NCBI GenBank assembly: GCA_001579985.1
Contig: LRSR01008667.1
Coordinates: forward strand, 1 to 24,363
Source of the DNA: Hypsibius dujardini
Lineage: Eukaryota > Tardigrada > Eutardigrada > Parachela > Hypsibiidae
Direction: 5' to 3'
Length of the DNA stretch: 24,363 nucleotides
In this document: positions 17,852 through 24,363 of the stretch, in pieces
Layout: each line of letters begins with the position of its first letter
Numbering within the stretch: the first letter of the stretch is position 1
The notes under the pieces: model-generated
Databases searched by the model: none
Told to the model about the DNA's origin: nothing
The model's input: the letters and a program-made list of their open reading frames with translations, nothing else
Translations under genes and position numbers: made by a program

Positions 17852-20774
17852 ATGAAAAGCACGTTGAATATTTCCTCCAACAGCAGCAGTTTCGTGATTA
17901 ATAATTCAACCGATACACATGGCAACCAGGCGGACAAATATTCCATCCACTTCCGGCGCTTGTTGGCGATCCTTCCCTTCATCTTTATTATCCTCTGCAT
18001 CGCGACACTCCTGCTGAACAGCCTCGTCTTGTTGGCCTTCATCAGAAACCGGAACCTTCGCACACCCTTCAACGTGTACATTATTAGCCTGGTGATTGCG
18101 GATCTGCTGCAAGCCTGCTTTGACCTTCCCTTCACCGTTTACAGCGAGCTTCACCCGGTCTGGTCCTTAGGCAAGTGCACAGCCACTTATAGAATATGAA
18201 CATTTAGCCAATTCATTGGATTAGTGAACACATCGAGAGACTATTCGGCCATGGACATTCGGCCATGGAAACGGATTAAAAAACGGACAAAAAGTAATTA
18301 TCCGTGCAATTTAAGCCTGCCTGATATTTGTGTCTTCTGTTAATTTTAAGCAACGATTGTGGTCCATCTTTCTGGGGAACAGATACTTTCCCAAGTTTCG
18401 TAGGAGATTTGTCTGATCTCATAGATTTTAGCTAAGGGAAAAGAGGTGGCAGTTTCCCCCCAACCTCTCTGAAAATCCATCCTCCGTCCGTTCCTTATCA
18501 ATAATGGTAAACCATTTCCATCAAAGACATTTGTAGCTCCTCCGTGTCTGGATACTTTGGCTATGCGTAATTTTGTTACAAATATTGAATAGTCTTCAGT
18601 TTCAATTCCTACGAAAAGAAAGAAGTCCAATAAAATATCGGCCTCAGGGCCGATTTGTTTATTTAGACCTTATTTTAGGGCCTTAAAGTGAGGCTTATTT
18701 GGAAATGTCCTGCGACCCGCCAGACTTATTAAATTGTATGAATCTTTTTCTACTGCAGAGCCTAATGATGCTTCTTAATATTACTCCATCTGCAGCTTCT
18801 CGTAACTTTCATACCAACATTACTAAAAGTGAACACTCTTAATTTCGGGTGACGACCTGGTACAGGTCAAACAAAATGGTATTTTATCGCCTCAACCCCT
18901 GCAGAAGGAAATTGTACTTTAGGTGAAGGAAATTGTACTTTAGGTCGGATCGGTTGCAACTTCTACCTCTACTCAAAGGTACAGACTACAAATTGCCAAT
19001 TTCTAAAATGTGAAAATTACGTATTTCCTTGTGTAATTTTCACAATATTTTGTCCCTAAAAAAAGTGGACCTTCTCCGCGGCAGTTCGGAACGGCCACTC
19101 GTTGATCAGTGTGAATCGCGTGTGGGCATTGCTGCTGCCGATCTCTTACCGGCACCACCACACCCACACCGTCGCCGTCGGACTCTGCCTGGGCTCCTGG
19201 GTATACGTGCACATTTTCTTGCTGCCCGGTTTGTATGGAGCGCTCAGCGGTTCAAAAGCCCTTTAGGGTTGAGGGTTTAAACTTACAAGGGATCAATTAC
19301 CAGTGCAGCACTCAGACCATGACCAAAAGAATTTCCTAAAAACCTGCGCCCCGATGATGATTTTTAAAATATTGTTGTCGCTGAGAAGGCGTTGTTCAAT
19401 AGAGAAAAAAATTAAGGAAGATCTCAATTGTAGCAGTTAATTTTGCAATCCTTGCAGGCACTTGATTGATTGATTTATGGTGAATATTTTCGGTTTTCTA
19501 CACGGTAACTCCCTGGAGGGAAATCTTTTGCTTTCACAAAAATGAAAACGAATTGCTTGATTGATAAATTACATTGCCCCGTGGGTCGTTCTTCAATTTC
19601 CCTGCACCATTTCGCTTCTGATCTTCAGTATATTTCTTAACTCATACTATACCTGCATCTACATGGTGCAAATCAATTCCATCAACGTAATTTAACTACT
19701 TTTCGAGGCACATGATGTTTGTGATTGCATTTTGTGAATTACTGAGCAGCTTTTATTCTCAACTTTGTGTGAATGATTTGATGTAAAGTTTCCCTGTGTA
19801 TTTCAAGATCTCACTTCGTTGATCCTTCCCCGTTGAGCAAGGCTTTGTCAGCTGACAGCAATATTCTCTTAAATCATCATTTGGGAGCAGGCTTTGAGGG
19901 AAAAAGGTTTGGTCATGGTCTGAGTGTTGCACTGGTAATTGATCCCTTGTAAGATTAAACCTTGAACATAAAGGGTGTTCTAAGACAAGGATGTTCTGCA
20001 GGTTTGGTGATGGATGACGTGGTGTACCGCCTGGACGACGCCGGAGGTTGTATGGTCAACACCACAGCCCAACGTGACTGGGCATTGCCCACGCAAGTGG
20101 TGGTCTACAACTCCTCGGTCTTGATAGTGGGAATGTCTTACCCGATCATTTGGTGGAAGGTTCGGCAGCGCAGGAAAGTGGTTGACGTTGCAGCCACCAA
20201 GAACGCCGGAGGGGAGGGAGCGAAAACTCGCACTAATACGGTGGGCACTGTTGGGGCCATCAGCGTGAGACGGACTGGTGAGTGTGGCAAACATTGACCA
20301 TTTTGAATAATAACAAGACATCGCTGAAAACTCATCCGCTGATTTTCACATTTTTGAAACTTCAACGTGAAAATACTTCCCATTGCAATGGTAATTGTCA
20401 TAACAGTCGCAAACGGAGAAACGAGCTCGGTGAAGCGATCAGCCGGCGGATTGCACGACGACCGAGACAGCGACCCTGTGGAAATGACTACGCACACCAG
20501 GGCGGTTGTTGGACAAGCGAATGCTCCACGAAAGCGAATAAGGAAATCCTCACAGAGCTTCGCCGTTTTGACCTACCTCGTGTTGGGCGTGATCTTTTGC
20601 TGGAGCCCCATCATGGTGTACTTTACAATGGCCATCCTCAATGACTACGACAGCTACTGGCATCTCATCATTGGCACACTCCTTTATTACACCAACTCCG
20701 TGCTGGACCCGGTCTTTTTCACTATGGCAATGGCGCCGCTTCGGGCAACTCTTTTCCGCATATTTACACGTTAA
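17852..20774 (+). CDS. Orphan family-A (rhodopsin-type) GPCR, 5 exons
   Basis: Exons: 17852-18170, 18944-18978, 19066-19249, 20002-20277, 20407-20774; phases 1, 0, 1, 1 agree; 393 residues. The N-terminus has sequons at N6, N10, N17 and N18. TM1 is about 38-60, TM2 about 71-92 (LVIAD). W104 and C111 have the usual W-x6-C spacing, and C111 to N135-R136 is exactly 24 residues, as between 3.25 and 3.49, which confirms the 35-base exon 2 and the exon 3 start. The DRY motif is NRV. TM4 is about 154-179; extracellular loop 2 has C196 and sequon N199; TM5 about 208-230; TM6 carries FCWSP (335-339); TM7 ends NSVLDPVFF in place of NPxxY. Position 3.32 is Lys, so an amine receptor is unlikely; a peptide or other ligand is inferred. 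Intron 1 starts with GC (TTAG|GCAAGT) and its acceptor is duplicated. The exon 3 acceptor has a poor pyrimidine tract. No poly(A) signal was identified. Confidence 0.85.
18904..18945 (+). repeat. 21-bp tandem duplication of a 3' splice site
   Basis: GAAGGAAATTGTACTTTAGGT occurs twice without mismatch, at 18904-18924 and 18925-18945. Each copy contains the TTTAG acceptor plus the first two exon bases. Use of the upstream AG would add 21 bases to GPCR exon 2, in frame, inserting EGNCTLG before RIGC. The insert creates an N-C-T glycosylation sequon and an extra Cys in extracellular loop 1. Confidence 0.8.
19252..19985. mobile_element. Fold-back element filling GPCR intron 3
   Basis: Arms 19252-19432 and 19801-19985 are reverse complements over about 180 bases with roughly three quarters identity by eye. 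The most conserved block, CTTACAAGGGATCAATTACC and CAGTGC(A/G)(G/A)CACTCAGACCATGACC, is nearly perfect in both. The intron runs from 19250 to 20001, so the element starts two bases inside the donor and ends 16 bases before exon 4. The arms and part of the inner sequence (GATCTCAATTG; CTTGATTGATTGATTTA) match the element at 15267-15935. No transposase frame is present. Confidence 0.8.
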
Positions 20775-21151
20775 ACGACTCTTTTTCCCGACCACATTTG
20801 AAAGACCGGATCTCTTTTAATTTCTGAGTAGTTTTGTTTTGTATTTTTGCCCCACCCTCTTGACTTTATATTAGAAATACAATTTCGTTACCGGGTTTCG
20901 TATTTCGATGAAACATTTAATTACGTTATATTGAACTGAGGAACAGTAGTCAGGCTGCGTCCGAATGGATTTTCCTTCCTTTTTTTCATCTAAATTTAAA
21001 GCATCCACTAAACGGGTGGGACTATTTACTCTTGCATTAACAACATTCGCATGTAGAAGCCTCGGAATTATCGCCTCAAGCTGAGAAGGTCTGCGGAATA
21101 TTCTTCCTGGCAATTCAGTTGGCGGTGAACCCTGATCATGTCAGAGTGTGA
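20775..21151. terminator. Convergent 3' region of the GPCR and the four-helix gene
   Basis: This lies between the GPCR stop (20772-20774) and the minus-strand stop at 21154-21152. A minus-strand ATTAAA (TTTAAT at 20916-20921) could serve the four-helix gene. No clear plus-strand AATAAA was seen. An open frame on the minus strand (20871-21113) falls in this 3' region and is not supported as a gene. Confidence 0.35.
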
Positions 21152-22295
21152 TTAATCCGTTTTTGGGCCTCGTAACTCCAAATAGGAGAGCACGAAACTG
21201 ATTATGCAGAGGACTCCGTTTAGTAAGGCGACCACCTGCAACAGAGACAACCACAATCGAAACGGCTAAATTAAATTAAACTAAAAAACTAAGCGAAAAC
21301 AGCTTAAAGAATGCGCCACTAATTGTTTAGTTTTATTTTAGTTAAGTCCAAATTGTAGGTGTGCCAAAAGTGTGTTATATACATACCCCACCAGCAATAC
21401 GGACAGCGTATTCGTTGCCGGTCATCAACGACTGACCGCTCTCGTTCATCTTCCACTGCTCCGTCTGGACAATCTCAACGATGCCCGCGATCAACAGCAC
21501 CAATGCCAGAGCCTGTTTAAGTTATACAATTACGGCACCATGGAACCTCTGTCCGACCGAATTTAGAGCGATCTGATCGAGTCTGTCGCTAAGCACTCAC
21601 CGATTCAGAGGTTCGTTTAGGGTCTTTACAGGTCAGAACCAGGACCCCTGACGGCAGAGCTAGGGGTGGGCAAATGGGCAAAGGACCCCTGGCCCTGCGG
21701 TGAGGGGTCTTGGTTCCAACTTGTAAGGGCCTTAAACAAACATCTGCTCACCGTGTTCATTTTCATTTCCAGGGCTGTGCCTTTAGGAATCTGTAACAAA
21801 ACAAAAATTCAATGGCTTCAAAAGAAATACAAGTACATATTAATTATTTGATTTTATCTTGACACCAAGTCCACTAACCAAGTCACTAACCAAGTCAAGT
21901 GACCACTAGAAGCGAGCTACACGTAGTTGTACGTATATACACCCTTACCAGCATGCTGGAGACCGTGTGGGTGAAGTAGGTCATCACAACCACCAACAGC
22001 ACAGCCATCGCGACGGAATGCGCACAGAGGTAGTACACCTCGCCGGGCAGGAACATCTCTCGCGGACTGCAGAACAAAGTACCGGTAAAGATGTGAGAGA
22101 ACATGGATGATCGGCGGGATTTTTTGCCATGATTGTGTCTATTAGAAATTGTATTTGAGAAATATGTTCAGAATGTGCGTACAATGAGGTGGCCTCGATC
22201 ACAATCTGTGTGGTGCCGGGCACGCTGTGAGGTTCCCCCAGTCGGCGTTCCTCTCGTCGAGACCCAATCAGTCCGATTCCAATCGCAGCGAGGAC
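21152..22295 (-). CDS. Four-helix MARVEL-like membrane protein, paralogue B (start not found)
   Basis: Minus-strand exons: 22295-22183, 22066-21949, 21790-21752, 21512-21387, 21235-21152 (TAA); phases 2, 0, 0, 0 agree, all introns GT-AG; 159 residues recovered. The first recovered exon opens with an acceptor (CAACAG|GTC) inside what looks like the end of TM1 (VLAAIGIGLIG), so an N-terminal exon is missing; none with a good donor was found between 22298 and 22996. Further helices are AVLLVVVMTYF with the following SSML, ALALVLLIAGIVEI, and VVALLNGVLCIISFVLSYLEL at the C-terminus. Four short helices with a small extracellular loop resemble MARVEL/tetraspan membrane-organising proteins, but no diagnostic motif settles the family. 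It is clearly related to the neighbouring gene through SS-LIPK-T--EM--N, AGIVE and a shared final intron at RIA(G/A)G|. Confidence 0.72.
21606..21746. repeat. 62-bp-arm hairpin inside an intron of paralogue B
   Basis: Arms 21606-21667 and 21685-21746 are reverse complements with about three quarters identity by eye, including CAGA, GTTTA, TTACA, GAACCA, GACCCCT and AGGGGT blocks, around a 17-base loop. The element lies in the minus-strand intron 21751-21513, and its right arm ends only four bases from the donor GT (21751-21750). Paralogue A has no intron at this protein position. Confidence 0.75.
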
Positions 22296-22374
22296 CTGTT
22301 GTGGCCAAATTATGCGCAATCAAAGCCGCTCTTCACACAGATAGACATAACATACACACAGAATTTAATCTAAC

Positions 22375-22558
22375 GGAAATGAGCAAAAGGGGCGGGGCAG
22401 GGGAAATACATGAACAATCAATCAATCAATTGAACAATCTGCTCCGGAGCAATCAAGCAATCAACTCCGTTCTGATTCCTCCCGAGCTCCGCTGGTTGAT
22501 TGGTCGATTGATTGATTGTTCAAGTATTACCCCGGCCCCGCCCCCTTTTGCCCATTCC
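22375..22558. mobile_element. Fold-back element with GC-rich and (CAAT)n arms
   Basis: Arms of about 55 bases, 22375-22429 and 22505-22558, pair through GGAA(A)TG(A/G)GCAAAAGGGG, CGGGGC, GGGG(A/T)AATAC and TGAACAATCAATCAATC. A perfect ten-base palindrome GCTCCGGAGC is at 22441-22450. TTTAAT-rich pairing may extend the ends to about 22362 and 22580. It lies between paralogue A's stop codon and the first recovered exon of paralogue B. No coding capacity. Confidence 0.7.
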
Positions 22559-22678
22559 TGGACCCTCTATTAAATTAAATTCGTAACACAGTTCGTAATT
22601 CGGATGCAAGCTGATTGCACCGCGTTTAACAATGACTATTTTTACATAAAACTTTCCACAGGGTACAGTATTAAAATG

Positions 22679-22680
22679 TC

Positions 22681-22719
<39 letters not shown>
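22679..22719 (+). repeat. (AT)n(AG)n compound microsatellite
   Basis: About ten AT dinucleotides run directly into about ten AG dinucleotides, downstream of paralogue A. Confidence 0.9.
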
Positions 22720-22882
22720 AGAAAAAAAGCACAGGGTCGCGTTGACAGCAATTTTATCGTGTGATGCGAAATGACGCGTGCTACTATTACATTCTAAAAA
22801 ACATCCCAACACTTTTGACAATATTGAGGAAAAGTTCAGGGCATTATCAGGTCGGAGTCATCGTGGCTGAATCTACGGATGT

Positions 22883-22930
22883 ATCTGTGTCTGTGTCTAT
22901 CTGTCTGTCTGTCTGTGTCTGTGTGTGTGA
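22883..22930 (+). repeat. TGTGTC/TCTG simple repeat
   Basis: A short array of the same TCTG-type motif that fills the ACSBG introns, just downstream of the stop codon of paralogue A. A TGACGTCG element resembling a CRE half-site follows at about 22947-22954. Confidence 0.75.
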
Positions 22931-22996
22931 CGGAAATTCCAATCTGTGACGTCGGCACAATTTTCATGTCCAGGACGCGGGAGCGAGGTCACGCCT

Positions 22997-24279
22997 TTAC
23001 GCCTGGTTCCTCGGGCCCATAAACTCCTTCACGGCAAGGGCGAAGCTGACGAGATGGAAGACGCCCAGAAAGAGAGCCAGTGACTGCAGACAAAACACAC
23101 ACGAACATATCAGTTAGTTACTGAAAAAAAACCCGAGATAGATTATTAAATTCTAAATTAAATCATTAATTCTAGATTAAACTGTTAAATTCTAAATTTA
23201 TTTATTAATTATTAATTAAATTATTAAATTCTAAATTTAAATATTAATTAAAATTTAAATTATTAATTATTAATTTAATTATTAAATTATAATTTAATTA
23301 TTAATTATAATTTAAATTATTAAATTATAAATTAAATTCTTAACTATAAACTAGTTAGAGATGATACATTTTAAACTTAGAATGAAAAATAAAATGAAAA
23401 TGACAAAATGTGTATTATTTGTGGATAGAAAGAGCGGCAGAGACGTACCCCGGCAGCGATGCGGCATCCCCAGTCTTGGTAGAGCATGTTGGGAACGGCG
23501 TAGACGATCCTTGAGCCAACGAGGGTGCTGGGCGTGGCAGTCGCGATGACCTGTAAAGTGTTGGCGTCCAGCAGACGGCCTTGATCGTCAATCAACCGGT
23601 TGTTGACGTCAAATCGGCTGTACTGTCCGTTCCATCCCTAAAAACAAAATCAACAATTGTCCTGGTGAAACAAATTAGTCTTAAATGTTACTTTAATTAA
23701 ATAATGTCAGTGTCATATAATTTTAAAAATAATGATATAATTTTAAAAATTATAAATAATGATAAAAAAATATCTTTTTATTTAACTCTCGCGATCACAC
23801 GGTATATTTTTATTTAATTCTATATTATAAGTTTATATTTTTTTTTTATTTATTTATAAAACTTGATGTATTTTTATGGACTTTTATTATTATTATTTTA
23901 TTTATTTATATTTAGTTTTAGTTACATTTTTAGTTATTTATTTTTTGTTCGTGTGTTTACCTCGCGACAGGTGATGGCCAGTTCAACGATGCCCGCTGTC
24001 AGCCACAACAGACCCAGGAGAAAGTTGATGACCATCTCGAAATATCTGTTGATATACAGACAGACACACCCAAAAAGAGTTATTAAAACTGTTAAACAGA
24101 GGAATTTTTTAAACCCGAAAAAAAAAATCGGACTTTTTTGGATTTTTTTTTGGGTTTTTCTTTTTGGCGTGCAACTTACGTGGTCTTGGGGATGAGGACA
24201 CTGGAAACGACGCTCCATGCGAATGTGGTCAACTGCCCGAACAGATACGTCAGACCGGCAGCGCAAACGCACAGGAAAA
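22997..24279 (-). CDS. Four-helix MARVEL-like membrane protein, paralogue A (5' partial)
   Basis: Minus-strand exons: 24279-24180, 24045-23961, 23637-23449, 23083-22997 (TAA at 22999-22997); phases 2, 0, 0 agree and all introns are GT-AG; 152 residues recovered. The exon at 24279 begins in a helix (FLCVCAAGLTYLFG) after an acceptor, so the N-terminal exon or exons lie beyond the right edge. The order is helix, SSVLIPKTT linker, helix NFLLGLLWLTAGIVELA, a long loop of about 65 residues, and a C-terminal helix LALFLGVFHLVSFALAV followed by EFMGPRNQA. The loop, probably extracellular, contains Cys and aromatic residues and is about 40 residues longer than in paralogue B. Family assignment to MARVEL-like proteins is tentative. 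An AT-rich degenerate TTATTAAATT array occupies much of the last intron. Confidence 0.72.
23125..23345 (-). repeat. Degenerate TTATTAAATT array in the last intron of paralogue A
   Basis: Nearly pure A/T sequence with repeating TTATTAAATTCTAAATTAAAT-like units on the plus strand. Several are mutually inverted, so the intron can fold extensively. It looks like an expanded and decayed AT satellite. Confidence 0.7.
23640..23958 (-). other. AT-rich intron of paralogue A
   Basis: The intron between the exons at 24045-23961 and 23637-23449. It contains ATAATTTTAAAAAT direct repeats near 23718-23760 and T-rich runs, with no coding signal. Confidence 0.6.
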
Positions 24280-24363
24280 CTGTGAAGAAAGACAAAAAGG
24301 CTTGATCGAGCTGAAAATAAAGTATTTTGTTTTTAACTTTATAATATAATAATAATATAATAT

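Noticed and set aside
18171-18199. GPCR exon 1 reading on to KCTATYRI and a stop as a natural C-terminus
   Set aside because: That would truncate the receptor after TM2, and the Cys would be two residues too early relative to the conserved Trp. The GC donor and exon 2 give exact family-A spacing.
19085-19249. GPCR exon 3 starting at the CAG acceptor at 19082-19084
   Set aside because: It can be joined in phase to exon 1 but leaves TM3 about 18 residues too short. Starting at 19066 after AAAAAAAG makes the C3.25 to 3.49 distance exactly 24.

Overview
The window is nuclear DNA from an animal. Genes are split by GT-AG introns (one apparent GC-AG), exons are short, intergenic DNA is long and AT-rich, and the flanks are full of microsatellites and fold-back repeats. 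Protein content (a bubblegum acyl-CoA synthetase, a family-A GPCR with a non-DRY motif, small four-helix membrane proteins) points to an invertebrate, probably a protostome. I cannot name the phylum from sequence alone; a tardigrade is a low-confidence guess. Exon models were built by hand from splice signals, phase continuity and protein logic. No transcript evidence was available.

Layout. (1) 1-1800: the 5' end of a minus-strand gene running off the left edge. It has one coding exon with Ala, Gln and Gly tracts, a long purine-rich leader, and a CCAAT/GC-box region near 1660-1735; a diverged tandem repeat lies in its first intron. (2) 1800-6296: no convincing gene. It holds short inverted repeats, two CTCF-like motifs, a tRNA-like fragment, a strong fold-back element (5239-5475) and the upstream region of the next gene. 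(3) 6297-10673, plus: a complete ten-exon ACSBG (bubblegum) long-chain acyl-CoA synthetase of 736 residues, with TCTG/CAGA microsatellites in introns 1, 2, 3, 4 and 8. (4) 11401-13066, minus: a five-exon gene assembled here for a 204-residue, probably secreted, unrecognised protein with a Thr-rich tail; its 3' end converges on ACSBG. (5) 13067-17851: no gene; repeats, including a fold-back copy (15267-15935), a 16-bp minisatellite and a TIR-bounded element. (6) 17852-20774, plus: a five-exon orphan family-A GPCR of 393 residues. (7) 21152-24279, minus: two tandem paralogues of a four-helix, MARVEL-like membrane protein; the upstream one starts outside the window.

The most interesting signal is the link between fold-back elements and introns. 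GPCR intron 3 is almost entirely one inverted repeat whose arms reach nearly to both splice sites. A second copy of the same family lies about 4 kb upstream. One of the tandem membrane-protein paralogues has an intron absent from its sister, filled partly by a hairpin that starts four bases from the splice donor. This is what intron-generating elements (introners) would look like, but the window alone cannot prove it. The same GPCR has an apparent GC-AG intron and a 21-bp duplicated 3' splice site that would allow an in-frame seven-residue insertion in the first extracellular loop.

The genes are not an operon and I see no evidence that they act in one pathway.
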